Of a stretch of DNA of 64,000 bases, positions 44,104 through 53,256 are shown piece by piece; the first letter of the stretch is position 1; every line of letters starts with the position of its first letter. The position numbers were made by a program, and so were the translations under genes. The DNA is from Chitinophaga hostae (GTDB lineage Bacteria; Bacteroidota; Bacteroidia; Chitinophagales; Chitinophagaceae), in assembly GCF_018224885.1 (NCBI RefSeq), contig NZ_JAGTXB010000003.1, positions 372,001 to 436,000 of the forward strand, read 5' to 3'. The notes under the pieces are model-generated. The model had not been told where the DNA came from, made no database searches, and worked only from the letters and a program-made list of their open reading frames with translations.

Positions 44104-44535
44104 TTATTGACCTTCCAGCTGAAGACCGGCCAATAATTCCGGCAATTCCTGTTGCAGCAGTTCAAAAAATTCGCGTTCTTCCTTACGGATATGTGTTTCC
44201 AGACTGGTTGCGAGTATATCCATGGCGGAGTCCAGGTCGGTACTATCTGTGAGGGTGCTGTACATCCGGGAAATCACCAGGTGTTCTTCCTGCAATTCCC
44301 GTATCATGGCGTCTATGGCGGTGTTTTTACCGGCGCATTTCTCAAAGAGATATTCCTCTTTCTGGATATGCGGCACCATCAATTCCTGGAATACTTTTAC
44401 TATATATTCAAATCTGGCTTGGGTTTCAAGAGGAAAGCCCTCATATGGGGCTGCATCTTTTTTCAGGTAGCGGCATACAAATAAAAGGCGCTTGTGCTCT
44501 AGCGACAAGGGAACTAAAGAAAGGTGACGTTGCAT
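44104..44535 (-). CDS. Hemerythrin domain protein
   Basis: 143 residues. Four-helix bundle with His/Glu ligands in EHKRLL, HIQKEEYLFE, EEHLVI and HIRKEEREFF, typical of HHE cation-binding domains. May sense oxygen, iron or nitric oxide. Starts 6 nt after the lgt stop, so cotranscribed with lgt. Confidence 0.85.
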   Translation of the reverse strand: MQRHLSLVPLSLEHKRLLFVCRYLKKDAAPYEGFPLETQARFEYIVKVFQELMVPHIQKEEYLFEKCAGKNTAIDAMIRELQEEHLVISRMYSTLTDSTDLDSAMDILATSLETHIRKEEREFFELLQQELPELLAGLQLEGQ

Positions 44536-44541
44536 ATAATA

Positions 44542-45846
44542 TTATCGGGATAGCTTATTTGTGGTACTATTATTTTTGCGGTAGATACTTATTAATATAA
44601 TACCACCAATCACCAGGAGCGAAGAAATAATTTCTGCCTGCGTAGGATGAAAACCAAAGATGTCATATCTCGTATCCACCCTTATCTTCTCTATAAAAAA
44701 TCTTTCTACCCCATTTAATATAAGATATATACCAAATATCACTCCCGGTATCCTTACTTTTTTACGGACGCCCCAAAGCACCAGGAAAAGGCCCAGGCAA
44801 ACAATGATCTCATATAACGGTGTAGGATATACGGCCACAGGCAGCACTTTACAATACTGGCCATCACAGCCTGCGATCTGTACGCCTTCCTTAATAACAT
44901 TGTGCGGATAACCGTAGGCAAAAAGCCAGTCAGGCATAAAGCCCAATGCAGCTGGTTTTTCAAAAGCAGCATGCGGAATCTTATCTGCGCTGGGGTACTG
45001 CTGCTGGAAAAAAGCCGCATTCTTCTGCACCGCATCTGTAAATGCTGCCGGCGCCATCTTCACGGTACGACCGGTATTGGTATCAACTGAATAGGCACTG
45101 TTATAGATACCCCAGTCCCCATCTCCTGAAAAATGACAACCCATTCTGCCGATAGCATAAGCAAGCATTAACGCGGGAGCTGCGCTATCAATCAGCGCGC
45201 GGATATTAAACTGTTTTTTACGGGCATAGCTGATAATCACGATAGCCGCCACAATCAGGCCTCCATAGAAAGTAAGCCCGCTGAACGACAGCAGCGCCCC
45301 AACAGGGTCCTGTACAAAGTCGTTCCAGTTTTCGAGATTATGAAAAATCTTGGCGCCCAGTAAACCGGCAATAGCTGCCATTACAATGATATCCGGCACC
45401 CGGTGGTGCGGCATTACCATTACGGTTTGCTCCACCGGTTTGGGCAACGCCTGTTTCTTCTTCGAATAGTATTTATAACCAGCCATCGCTGCAGCTACGA
45501 TAATACCTGCAAACACACTACCCTGGCTCGAAAACACGAATGACTGCAAATCCTGGGAAGCAGTATCCCATTGAAAAAATATACCGAGTATCTTATATCC
45601 AATAATAAATCCTACTACCGCATTACCAATGATTTCCCCCTGAGAAGCAGGAAGTCCTACCACTACCTTTTCGGGAATACCTTTCAGTAAACCCTGTTGT
45701 TCGTAGCGCTTTAATTCACGCGTTAAAATATATGCGCCAGCCAGGAAGGCAATGGCTACAAAAAAACCAAACGTCTGGAAAATCTTCAAAAACGGAATCT
45801 CTAAGCCAAGCAGATCTCTGAACGCGTAATATAAATTAGGATACAT
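44542..45846 (-). CDS. lgt: Prolipoprotein diacylglyceryl transferase, extended form
   Basis: 434 residues, well above the usual ~270-300 of Lgt. Transfers diacylglycerol from phosphatidylglycerol to the Cys of lipoproteins. The Lgt signature is GRMGCHFSGDGDWG, and the C-terminal GIYLILNGVERFFIEKIR fits the family end. The extra length comes from a loop and an additional span near the N-terminus. Start at ATG 45846 (MYPNLYY). First gene of the pair with hemerythrin. Confidence 0.87.
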   Translation of the reverse strand: MYPNLYYAFRDLLGLEIPFLKIFQTFGFFVAIAFLAGAYILTRELKRYEQQGLLKGIPEKVVVGLPASQGEIIGNAVVGFIIGYKILGIFFQWDTASQDLQSFVFSSQGSVFAGIIVAAAMAGYKYYSKKKQALPKPVEQTVMVMPHHRVPDIIVMAAIAGLLGAKIFHNLENWNDFVQDPVGALLSFSGLTFYGGLIVAAIVIISYARKKQFNIRALIDSAAPALMLAYAIGRMGCHFSGDGDWGIYNSAYSVDTNTGRTVKMAPAAFTDAVQKNAAFFQQQYPSADKIPHAAFEKPAALGFMPDWLFAYGYPHNVIKEGVQIAGCDGQYCKVLPVAVYPTPLYEIIVCLGLFLVLWGVRKKVRIPGVIFGIYLILNGVERFFIEKIRVDTRYDIFGFHPTQAEIISSLLVIGGIILISIYRKNNSTTNKLSR

Positions 45847-45973
45847 AGCCGAAAAAAAATTGGTGATCTGAACTTTCCTATGAACAAAGCCGAATTTAAT
45901 CAAAAGGAAAATCAAACCACCAAAGTACGATGCAATTTCGAATTTCTAAATTGGATTTTAGAAATGTGAATAT

Positions 45974-46387
45974 TTAGCAATATTGTTCAAAAGCGTCTGC
46001 CAGGTTCGCTGCAATCATTTGCGCAGAACGGCCTTCAATCATATGACGCTCAATGAAGTGCACCAATTCGCCATTTTTAAATAAAGCAATGGCCGGAGAA
46101 GAAGGAGGATAAGGCAACAGGTGTGTACGGATCTGCTTTACCGCTTCACCATCAAAACCTGCAAAACTGGTCGTCAGTCTGTCCGGCTTCTTTTCGCTGT
46201 GCGCTACCGCCAACAGTACACCCGGGCGGGCTGTACCTGCCGAACAACCACAAACAGAATTGATGACTACCAGGGTAGTTCCATCTTTCTGTAAGGTATT
46301 ATCAACACTTTCAGGTGTCAGCAATTCTTCAAAGCCGTTATCTGTTAATTCTGCCTTCATGGGCATTACTAGTTCCGCTGGATACAT
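45974..46387 (-). CDS. BrxA/BrxB family bacilliredoxin
   Basis: 137 residues. The CGC active site lies at C46-G47-C48 (NSVCGCSAGTARPG), as in YphP/YqiW proteins that remove bacillithiol from cysteines. Thioredoxin-like fold. Starts at ATG 46387 (MYPAELVMPMK). If the host makes bacillithiol, this is a debacillithiolase; otherwise it may act on other thiols. Confidence 0.9.
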   Translation of the reverse strand: MYPAELVMPMKAELTDNGFEELLTPESVDNTLQKDGTTLVVINSVCGCSAGTARPGVLLAVAHSEKKPDRLTTSFAGFDGEAVKQIRTHLLPYPPSSPAIALFKNGELVHFIERHMIEGRSAQMIAANLADAFEQYC

Positions 46388-46627
46388 ATAATAAGTGTTT
46401 TTTCTGTTTATATTTTTCACAAAGTTAAATATATGCGGGCAGAAAGTAAAAAAATGGATATTGAAATAGACTTTTTGACACAACAACTACAATAGAAACG
46501 ACATATTGTCACAATCTGTAACCTTTTTACTAACAAAATAGCAGTTTTTACGGCATGGTATCCCATTTGATCTGTACCGGGCATCAAACAAAAAATTGAT
46601 TTCACACTAAAAAAATTTATAGAAACT

Positions 46628-47080
46628 ATGACACACATCAAATTTAACCACAGCCCGCTTCCCAAATCATTTGGTGGAATTGTTGAAGACATTCTGAATA
46701 ACGGATTAAATAAGTATGTAAAAGATGATTTTCTGACCAACGATTATTTTACCACACATCCCCCGGTAAACATCGTTGAAACACCAGAAGCCTTTTTACT
46801 GGACGTAGTTGCCCCGGGCTTCTCCAAAGAAGATTTCAAGATCAGCGCCGCGGAAAAAGCAATTACCATTAGTGCGGAAAGGAAAGCAGAAACAAAGAAT
46901 GAAACTGATAAACAGGTACGCCGCGAATTCAGCTTCAAATCTTTCAAGCGTTCCTTCACCATTAGCGAACAGGTAGATGCCGGTAAGATCAATGCAAAAT
47001 ATGAAAACGGAATCCTGAAAGTGACCCTTGGTAAAAAGGAAAACAAACAGGATGCTCCTAAAGAAATAGTAGTGGAATAG
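46628..47080 (+). CDS. Hsp20/alpha-crystallin family small heat shock protein
   Basis: 150 residues with the alpha-crystallin domain (about 45-140) and terminal GILKVTLGKKENKQD. Holdase chaperone that binds unfolded proteins without ATP. Length is usual. Followed by a very long hairpin repeat. Confidence 0.92.
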   Translation: MTHIKFNHSPLPKSFGGIVEDILNNGLNKYVKDDFLTNDYFTTHPPVNIVETPEAFLLDVVAPGFSKEDFKISAAEKAITISAERKAETKNETDKQVRREFSFKSFKRSFTISEQVDAGKINAKYENGILKVTLGKKENKQDAPKEIVVE

Positions 47081-47083
47081 TAA

Positions 47084-47189
47084 AGCTTTTAGCCATTAGC
47101 TGTTAGCTTTTAGGAAAATGCAGCGGACAACGTAGCGATACGTTGTCCGCTGCATTTTCCTAAAAGCTAACAGCTAATAGCTAAAAGCT
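47084..47189. repeat. Heptad inverted repeat with 51-bp stem
   Basis: Two 51-nt arms with a GCGA loop, one mismatch. The outer half is made of AGCTNNN words in 7-bp register; the inner half is TAGGAAAATGCAGCGG. Just after the hsp20 stop, so it may be a terminator or stabiliser of the transcript. Confidence 0.9.
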
Positions 47190-47259
47190 AAATAATCCCA
47201 CAAACGTTGAAGCTCCCGTTGTTTATTATACAATAATTTGCTTCCCTAAGCACGCAACA

Positions 47260-48093
47260 ATGGCAAAGCTATTCCGGCAAAGCTGGTTATTTATAAAAAG
47301 TATCTACCTGAACACGGAGAAGGTGGTGATCGGGGATGTCATTCTTCACACGGAGAATACCTATGAACAAGCGAAAATCAAACTCATTTTTGATTATGCT
47401 TTTTTCTACATCGTTTTATTGATGAGTTTTCTTTTCATCAATATGCTCAGTCAGAATTTGGTGAACATGTTGTTGATTCCGCTCCTGATCATCATCCTGA
47501 TGGTTTGTCTTTTATTATTGAGAAAAGGTGTCAGCGCAAAAAATGTAGGCCGCTTAACTTCGTTTACCACGCTCTGTATTCCCATTATTTCCTCCTTTTT
47601 CAACAACCAGGATTTAAGTCCCAAATACACCCTGATATGGATTATGAGCATTTTACTCAGCTATATCACAGTAAATCTGCGTACATCGCTTATATGGAGT
47701 GCCACACTCTGCGGGTACCTGGTGGCTATTGCCTATATAAAGCTGAATAACATAGCTGTATATGTAAGCCCGGGATATTCTTCCGCTTTTCAGTACCTGG
47801 CCAATCCACTGATTGTTGGTATGTACCTCCTGTTCCTGATCAGGGCACTGGGGCAATATTACCGCAACATCATTTCCATGGAACAAAAGAGGACTGCCGA
47901 AAAACAACAGCAACACCTTTCGCTGATCAATCAGCACCTGACCAAACAATTTCTGCTGGTGAAGGGCTTTTCCCGTTCCGGCAAATCCGCCTTTGTGAAG
48001 GGAGAATTGGAACTGCTGGAAGCCTGTTTTACCGAAATAGAGAAACAATGCGGCACCGCCATCGATTTTCTGAATGATTCCACGGAATCATAG
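47260..48093 (+). CDS. Orphan multi-spanning membrane protein, hypothetical
   Basis: 277 residues with about 6 transmembrane segments (around 45-205) and a cytosolic helical C-terminus. The start resembles the input part of some sensor histidine kinases, but no kinase domain, receiver or GGDEF is present. No family recognised. Function not predicted. Confidence 0.55.
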   Translation: MAKLFRQSWLFIKSIYLNTEKVVIGDVILHTENTYEQAKIKLIFDYAFFYIVLLMSFLFINMLSQNLVNMLLIPLLIIILMVCLLLLRKGVSAKNVGRLTSFTTLCIPIISSFFNNQDLSPKYTLIWIMSILLSYITVNLRTSLIWSATLCGYLVAIAYIKLNNIAVYVSPGYSSAFQYLANPLIVGMYLLFLIRALGQYYRNIISMEQKRTAEKQQQHLSLINQHLTKQFLLVKGFSRSGKSAFVKGELELLEACFTEIEKQCGTAIDFLNDSTES

Positions 48094-48286
48094 ACCTACA
48101 CTTCTGTGTTATACAACAAAGCTGTTATATTAATATTATCCATATTATATGGATAAGTAAATATTACCATTTAGGGGCATTTTCGGACATCATGATAATA
48201 TATTGTTGCTAATACAAATATTTATAGTAAAAATAGATTAGAAAAAATTACAACTTTCGGGGCTTATTGTTGGCAGTTGATAGGTA

Positions 48287-48294
48287 TATCTTTG
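48287..48294 (+). promoter_or_regulatory. -7 element of candidate small RNA
   Basis: TATCTTTG fits TAnnTTTG exactly. The -33 match is only partial (TTG at 48267). No ORF with coding character follows before the terminator. Confidence 0.5.
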
Positions 48295-48299
48295 CGATG

Positions 48300-48391
48300 T
48301 CAATATTCATCTCCTATTTTCCTTATGCCGGGTGAATATCATCTAACCTATGCCATGATAGGGCTTTCAGTAAAATGAAAGCCTTTTTTTA
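48300..48391 (+). ncRNA. Candidate small RNA with three stems
   Basis: About 90 nt between the -7 element and an intrinsic terminator. ATATTCAT can pair with GTGAATAT, CCTAT with ATAGG, and the terminator GGCTTTCA pairs with TGAAAGCC followed by seven T. The only reading frame is 12 codons starting almost at the transcription start. Family unknown. Confidence 0.45.
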
Positions 48392-48422
48392 TCAAACTGA
48401 GAGAAAAAAAATGAAAAAAATA

Positions 48423-48446
48423 AGCCCCCCGAATAGTCGGGGGGCT
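48423..48446 (-). terminator. Intrinsic terminator of the decarboxylase gene
   Basis: AGCCCCCCGA pairs with TCGGGGGGCT, loop of 4, followed by a T run on the minus strand. Confidence 0.9.
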
Positions 48447-48472
48447 TTCAGTAGGATTACTAACCCATTTTT

Positions 48473-49873
48473 TTAATAACCCAAGATCTTCAGCATGCTT
48501 TGTGATGTCTGCTCCTTCGCATATAACCAGTCTTTCAGCTGCCCGTTCTTGTCGTATCCAACAATAACATGTTTAGGCGAAGGTATGAGACAGTGTTTAA
48601 TACCACCATACCCGCTGAGTTGATCCTGGTAAGCGCCCGTATGGAAAAATCCTATATAGAGCGGCTCACCGGAAGCCTGTTGCTTAGGCAGAAACACGGC
48701 ATTAATATGTTCTTCTGATGTATAGAAATCGTATCCGTCGCAGGTAAGTCCACCGAGATGCACTTCCTGGTATTCCTGATCCCATTTATTAATGGGCAAC
48801 ATCAGGAACTTCTCACCAATACCCCAGGTATCGGGCAGGGTGGTAATGAAAGAGCTGTCGATCATGTACCAGGATTCCCTGTCGTTCTGCATTTTTTCCC
48901 CAACTACGCTATAAATAACCGCACCACTTTCTCCTACCGTAAAGGAACCAAACTCTGTGTAAATATGAGGTACCGGTACCTTGTTCTTTTTACACATGCT
49001 CTTGATGTTGGCTACAATCTCGTTCACAATATAGTTGTAATCGTAGTCAAAACCCAGGGAATGCTTAATCGGGAAGCCGCCACCAATATTGATGCTATCC
49101 AGTTCAGGACAGATCTTTTTCAGCTGGCAGTAAAGATTCATTACACGGTTAAACTGGCTCCAGTAATAGATATCATCCTTAATCCCTTTATTCATAAAGA
49201 AGTGCAGCATTTTCAGCTCAAACTTCTCGTTGCCTTTGATTTTATCCACATAATATTCCAGGATATCACGCGGAGGTATTCCCAAACGGGAGGTATAAAA
49301 ATCAAAACTAGGCTCCTCTTCCGCTGCTACACGTAATCCCAGTTTCACTTTGTCCTTGATCCGTATATTGCGCTTATAGTCCTCCAGTTCTTCCTTATTA
49401 TCAAGTATCGGCAACACATTCTTGAATCCGCTGTTGATCAGTCTGGCGATAGCACGGGTATAATTCTTTGTTTTAAAGCCATTGCAGATCACATAGGTTT
49501 CCTTATTGATCTTCTTGCGCTCATACAGTTTATTGACAATGTCAATATCATAAGCAAAAGAAGTTTCAATATGTACACCATGTTTCAGCGTTTCTTCCAT
49601 AATAAAGGAGAAATGCGAGCTTTTGGTACAATAACAATAAAAGTAGTCTCCGTCGTACCTGTTCTTCTTAATGGCGTCATGGAACATTTTCTTCGCCTTG
49701 TTAATCTGCATTCCGATTTTAGGAAGGAAGGTTAACTTAAATGGTGTTCCATACTTGTCAATCAATGCCTTAATATCCAAACCATTAAATTCCAGGTAGT
49801 TATCTTTTACATCAAAGCCCTCCTGGGGAAATTCAAAGGTCTGTTTAACCAGGTCTGTGTAGGTGTTGTTCAT
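48473..49873 (-). CDS. PLP-dependent arginine decarboxylase-family protein (fold III)
   Basis: 466 residues of the alanine racemase-like fold. Probable PLP lysine is K84 in YCTKSSHFSF, the phosphate-binding loop is GGGFPIKH and the substrate-side motif TCDGYDFY is near the C-terminus. This short form is annotated as arginine decarboxylase in many Bacteroidota and may feed polyamine synthesis; substrate choice among basic amino acids is not certain. Single gene with a strong terminator. Confidence 0.8.
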   Translation of the reverse strand: MNNTYTDLVKQTFEFPQEGFDVKDNYLEFNGLDIKALIDKYGTPFKLTFLPKIGMQINKAKKMFHDAIKKNRYDGDYFYCYCTKSSHFSFIMEETLKHGVHIETSFAYDIDIVNKLYERKKINKETYVICNGFKTKNYTRAIARLINSGFKNVLPILDNKEELEDYKRNIRIKDKVKLGLRVAAEEEPSFDFYTSRLGIPPRDILEYYVDKIKGNEKFELKMLHFFMNKGIKDDIYYWSQFNRVMNLYCQLKKICPELDSINIGGGFPIKHSLGFDYDYNYIVNEIVANIKSMCKKNKVPVPHIYTEFGSFTVGESGAVIYSVVGEKMQNDRESWYMIDSSFITTLPDTWGIGEKFLMLPINKWDQEYQEVHLGGLTCDGYDFYTSEEHINAVFLPKQQASGEPLYIGFFHTGAYQDQLSGYGGIKHCLIPSPKHVIVGYDKNGQLKDWLYAKEQTSQSMLKILGY

Positions 49874-50032
49874 TTAGTACTACAAATGAATTTTTAGGAA
49901 TTAGTAATAGAAAAAACAAACAGGATAACAATCCTTTTTTCCCTCACTGGGAAACTCCTGGTTTACACACCTACGTCAGTTCGAACCCCAGCAAAATAGG
50001 TTGCAAATCTAAATATTTTGTTGATTGCCACC

Positions 50033-50659
50033 TTAATTTTTTTTTATGACGGCCATTGCCTGCTTTCCTTCGCAAAAAAGGAGGTCCAGGATACTCAGAT
50101 CCGGGATGAACCCTGTACGGTCCTGGAAAACCTGGGTATATAGTGGTTCTCCGGTCGTGTCCGCTCCCGGCAGTATGCTTTCCCGGGCATCTGTTACACC
50201 GTTTACTTCCTTCTGGTAACTTTCAGTAAAGATAACCGGCATATTAATGCCGAGCTTGCTTGTAGTCCATTCGAAGCAGGCAATGTTCCAGTCGAGCAGA
50301 AAATCGAATGGTTTTTCAAACAGCTCCTGTAATTCTGCTTCATAATATTCAAACCAGGGAGAACGCCGGTAAGCAGACACGAGCGTTTTCCAATGCAGGC
50401 CCTGCCATTTCTCATCATTGCTGATCCTAACATCCTTCATGACCGTACGCTGGTTTTTCCCCCTTGCCAATGGCACACTTAAAATCATACGGCCATTTGG
50501 TCCGGCAACGTAACAACGGTTCCTGTAACTAAGCTTTTGGTAGTGTTCATATTTCTCAATCTGTAATATGTCGTGCTTTACTAAAGCTTTGTATGCATTA
50601 ATCGGTGGAAAATATTGAGATTCAATTAGTAATACCTTCTCATTTGCATTCGCTGTCAT
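50033..50659 (-). CDS. WbqC family protein
   Basis: 208 residues. Starts with LLIESQYFPPINAYKALVKHD, with the WbqC pattern GQYFPP-like and W at the conserved SAYRRSPWFEYY. WbqC-like proteins are linked to surface polysaccharide synthesis, but the reaction is not established. No other polysaccharide genes are near. Confidence 0.85.
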   Translation of the reverse strand: MTANANEKVLLIESQYFPPINAYKALVKHDILQIEKYEHYQKLSYRNRCYVAGPNGRMILSVPLARGKNQRTVMKDVRISNDEKWQGLHWKTLVSAYRRSPWFEYYEAELQELFEKPFDFLLDWNIACFEWTTSKLGINMPVIFTESYQKEVNGVTDARESILPGADTTGEPLYTQVFQDRTGFIPDLSILDLLFCEGKQAMAVIKKN

Positions 50660-51075
50660 AATGTCAATTTTTAATGGGCAGATGTATGAAAACCGTTTAT
50701 TTCACCTGACAATCACTTATACCTAAGTACTTAACAATTAATGTTAAGTAGATGATTAACAAATCATAGAATTATTAATCATATGCTAAAATAATTAGCA
50801 TGGGACTACTTTCATCAAAAGTCGTAGAAATGCAAAAATACTAAAGAAATTAGTCGCTTTTGTGATGATTTTTAGCGAACACAGGAGGAAATCCGAAGAT
50901 AAACTATTTTTTTAAAAAACAACTTATTTTATATGTGTTTTATGCTTTATTCTTTTCCCCTCCTTTCCGCAGTTTGAAAATCAGTCCCGTTAAAAGTTTC
51001 CCAATTCAGGTTCACTTTTTTGATAACTAAAACCTTTACTGTAGGTTTACATAAATTAAAATACCTGGTCAGCCG
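50660..51075. other. 416-nt divergent region, AT-rich
   Basis: Between the WbqC-like and LEA2 genes, which diverge. No gene seen. Contains a promoter for the LEA2 gene (51019-51049) and presumably the WbqC promoter, for which no good match was found. Confidence 0.5.
51019..51049 (+). promoter_or_regulatory. Promoter of the LEA2 gene
   Basis: TTTG at 51019-51022, spacer 19 bp, then TAGGTTTA at 51042-51049, one mismatch from TAnnTTTG. ATG is 27 nt further. Confidence 0.6.
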
Positions 51076-51531
51076 ATGAAACTTTTCAGATTATTAGTGG
51101 CAATATTTATTACCTGGGGCATAGCAAGCTCTTGCGAAAAAACAAAGGATATTCAATTTGTGAGAGTCGCCGGTATTAATATGGATGAGTTGGGTATGAC
51201 CAAAAGTGTGGTACGGATGACCCTGGCATATTACAATCCAAACAATTATCGTCTGCAATTAAAAGATGCAAATTTTGACTTGTTTTTTGACGATACCGAG
51301 GTCGGCCATTCAGTACAGGATACCACTATTTCCATCCCCGCCAGGGATACTTTTTACTTCCCGGTAAAACTGGAAGTGAATATGGCGAACGTCTTCAAAA
51401 ATGCATTAAGCGCATTTGCCAATAAAGAAGTAACTATTAAGGCAACCGGCAATTGTAAAGTGGGCAAAGGAGGTATTTTTCTGCCCTTCCCGATTAAATG
51501 CGAAACCAAACAGGCCTTAAATTTCTTTTGA
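51076..51531 (+). CDS. LEA2-type lipoprotein
   Basis: 151 residues. Signal peptide with lipobox-like SSC (Cys20). The LEA_2 domain is seen in YNPNNYRLQLKDANFDLFFDD and the strand pattern after it. Probably a periplasmic or outer-membrane anchored binding protein. Convergent with the next gene, whose end overlaps its stop by 15 nt. Confidence 0.85.
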   Translation: MKLFRLLVAIFITWGIASSCEKTKDIQFVRVAGINMDELGMTKSVVRMTLAYYNPNNYRLQLKDANFDLFFDDTEVGHSVQDTTISIPARDTFYFPVKLEVNMANVFKNALSAFANKEVTIKATGNCKVGKGGIFLPFPIKCETKQALNFF

Positions 51532-52143
51532 TCCTGCACAGCCCAATAGGGACATTATTTCCAAAATATGACCGCTTTCGCGGAGGCTTCTAAGCGGCGA
51601 CAACCGTAAATCTTTTCGCAGACGGTTAAGATCTTCCAACAGAGGCCCCGTTGTTAACTGATGTTGCGCTGCTATCCAATAAGCCAGTGCCGTTTTCAAC
51701 GCCGATGCTTTTACCCGGAAAGTATGCGGGCTGTATCGCCCGGGATGCAGGTGTATATATTGTTCCTTATCTGCTGCCAACCGCAGAATCCAATTCGACG
51801 TATCTGACAATACCACTGTGCCATATCCCCCGCTCGTGGCCAGGAAAGCTTCATAATCCGCCCGGTTATTTACTCCTGCGTGTTGTAACTGTTGCCTTAT
51901 CTCATTAAATATGGTTGGCATATCCAAGCCGCCGGCGTACATATCCATTTGTGAACCACCCAGGGCAAGCAATGCCGTATGCAGCTCGCCGGGAGCCAAT
52001 AAGGATAGCCTGTGCCGGAGCGCGGACAGGTGATGTTTCAACGGATTAAACAGTATCGGAATAATGGTGACTTTAGAAAGTGAGGCGTAATAGCAGGGGC
52101 AGAGGCCTACAGAGATGTTATAAAACAGCAAAGCCTTTAGCAA
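51517..52143 (-). CDS. Hypothetical protein, 5' end uncertain
   Basis: Up to 208 residues, coding-like throughout (LRHRLSLLAPGELHTALLALGG...). No domain recognised. There is no ATG early in the frame. TTG 52143 lies inside the terminator hairpin of the upstream HMA gene, so a later start such as TTG 52041 is plausible. Its 3' end overlaps the LEA2 gene. Confidence 0.5.
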   Translation of the reverse strand: MLKALLFYNISVGLCPCYYASLSKVTIIPILFNPLKHHLSALRHRLSLLAPGELHTALLALGGSQMDMYAGGLDMPTIFNEIRQQLQHAGVNNRADYEAFLATSGGYGTVVLSDTSNWILRLAADKEQYIHLHPGRYSPHTFRVKASALKTALAYWIAAQHQLTTGPLLEDLNRLRKDLRLSPLRSLRESGHILEIMSLLGCAGSKEI

Positions 52144-52167
52144 CCGAAGGTCCGGCAGCTAAAGGCT
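52132..52167 (-). terminator. Terminator of the exported HMA gene
   Basis: AGCCTTTAGC pairs with GCTAAAGGCT, then TTGCTGTTTT on the minus strand. Overlaps the earliest possible start of the next gene. Confidence 0.6.
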
Positions 52168-52176
52168 CCTGCGTTA

Positions 52177-52551
52177 TTATTGTTTCTTTTTATCCATTCC
52201 ACCGCCATCTTCCGGCTTTTTGCAGCAGGTAGGCAGTTTTGCATAAGATTCAGGATTGGCAGTTACATTATCTGCATCGTAACCTGCGTTAGCAATACCT
52301 GTTTTGATATTTTCAATGTTGGTACGATCTGTCCAGTATTTAACAGTAGTGACATGCTTTTTGAAGTCTACTTTCACAGATTGCACCCCTTCTTCGTGCG
52401 ACATATATCTTTCGATACGGTTTTTGCAGGATTCACACTGTACGGTTGGTGTGCTGATCTTCGCAGTTTCGATAGACTTCTGCTTCTGTTGCGCTACGGC
52501 CATACCTACACTGGCTACGAGGAACAACATGACTAATTTTAGGATACGCAT
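52177..52551 (-). CDS. Exported heavy-metal-associated (HMA) protein
   Basis: 124 residues. Signal peptide about 1-20. The HMA domain has the metal-binding C39-x-x-C42 pair (QCESCKNRIERYM), and VKVDFKKHVTTVKYW follows. The C-terminus has a Cys pair (TCCKK) and a Lys/Gly-rich tail. Probably a periplasmic copper or zinc binder. No transporter is adjacent. Confidence 0.85.
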   Translation of the reverse strand: MRILKLVMLFLVASVGMAVAQQKQKSIETAKISTPTVQCESCKNRIERYMSHEEGVQSVKVDFKKHVTTVKYWTDRTNIENIKTGIANAGYDADNVTANPESYAKLPTCCKKPEDGGGMDKKKQ

Positions 52552-52602
52552 AGTTGTAATATTATACCCGAATATACAAAAAATGTGATATACAATAAGG
52601 AA

Positions 52603-53238
52603 CTACCGGCCCCACTGATCAGGCGCGCTTCTCCAGGCTTGCAGGGTGGCAATTTCATCAGCAGAAACGATGCCTTTTTCTTCTGCCAGCGCAATCATCG
52701 CGGTATAGTTACTGAGCGAATGGAAAGGAACACCTGCCGCTTCAAAGGCTTTCACTGCAATATCAAAACCATAGTTGAAAATAGATACCATACCTATTAC
52801 TTCCCCGCCGGCTGCGCGGATGGCCTGTACTGCTTCCAGGCTGCTTTTGCCGGTAGATATCAGATCTTCAATCACCACTACCTGCTGGCCTGCCTGCAAA
52901 ACGCCTTCAATCTGGTTACCCATGCCATGTTCTTTAGGCTTGGATCTTACATAAATAAACGGCAGTTTGAGCTGATCGGCTACCAGTGCGCCATGTGGGA
53001 TACCTGCGGTGGCTACTCCTGCAATCACTGCCGCTTCCGGGAAAGTTTCGAATACCAGGTTGCACAACTCTGATTTAATATAGTCGCGCACGTAAGGAAA
53101 CGATAAAATTTTCCTGTTATCGCAATATATCGGCGATTTCCAGCCGGAAGCCCATGTAAAGGGCTGCGCAGGGCTCAACTTTACGGCCTGCACCTGCAGT
53201 AATTTCTCTGCAACTTGTTTTTCGCTTACTTTATTCAT
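52603..53238 (-). CDS. pyrE: Orotate phosphoribosyltransferase
   Basis: 211 residues. Catalyses orotate + PRPP to OMP in pyrimidine synthesis. PRPP-binding loop VVVIEDLISTGKSS at 120-133, and the flexible loop with RSKPKEHGMGNQIEG is at 98-112. The -7 element TATCTTTG is only 9 nt upstream of ATG, so the mRNA may be nearly leaderless. Divergent from the NUDIX gene. Confidence 0.95.
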   Translation of the reverse strand: MNKVSEKQVAEKLLQVQAVKLSPAQPFTWASGWKSPIYCDNRKILSFPYVRDYIKSELCNLVFETFPEAAVIAGVATAGIPHGALVADQLKLPFIYVRSKPKEHGMGNQIEGVLQAGQQVVVIEDLISTGKSSLEAVQAIRAAGGEVIGMVSIFNYGFDIAVKAFEAAGVPFHSLSNYTAMIALAEEKGIVSADEIATLQAWRSAPDQWGR

Positions 53239-53246
53239 ACAATCGC

Positions 53247-53254
53247 CAAAGATA
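53247..53254 (-). promoter_or_regulatory. -7 element of pyrE
   Basis: TATCTTTG on the minus strand, 9 nt before the pyrE ATG. The -33 position falls within the palindrome 53257-53322. Confidence 0.6.
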
Positions 53255-53256
53255 AA

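Noticed and set aside
47260..48093. Reading the orphan membrane protein as a sensor histidine kinase
   Set aside because: No H-box, ATP-binding or receiver part is present; only membrane spans and a short helical tail.
48297..48335. 12-codon frame inside the candidate small RNA
   Set aside because: Its ATG lies at or before the expected transcription start and the peptide has no recognisable character.
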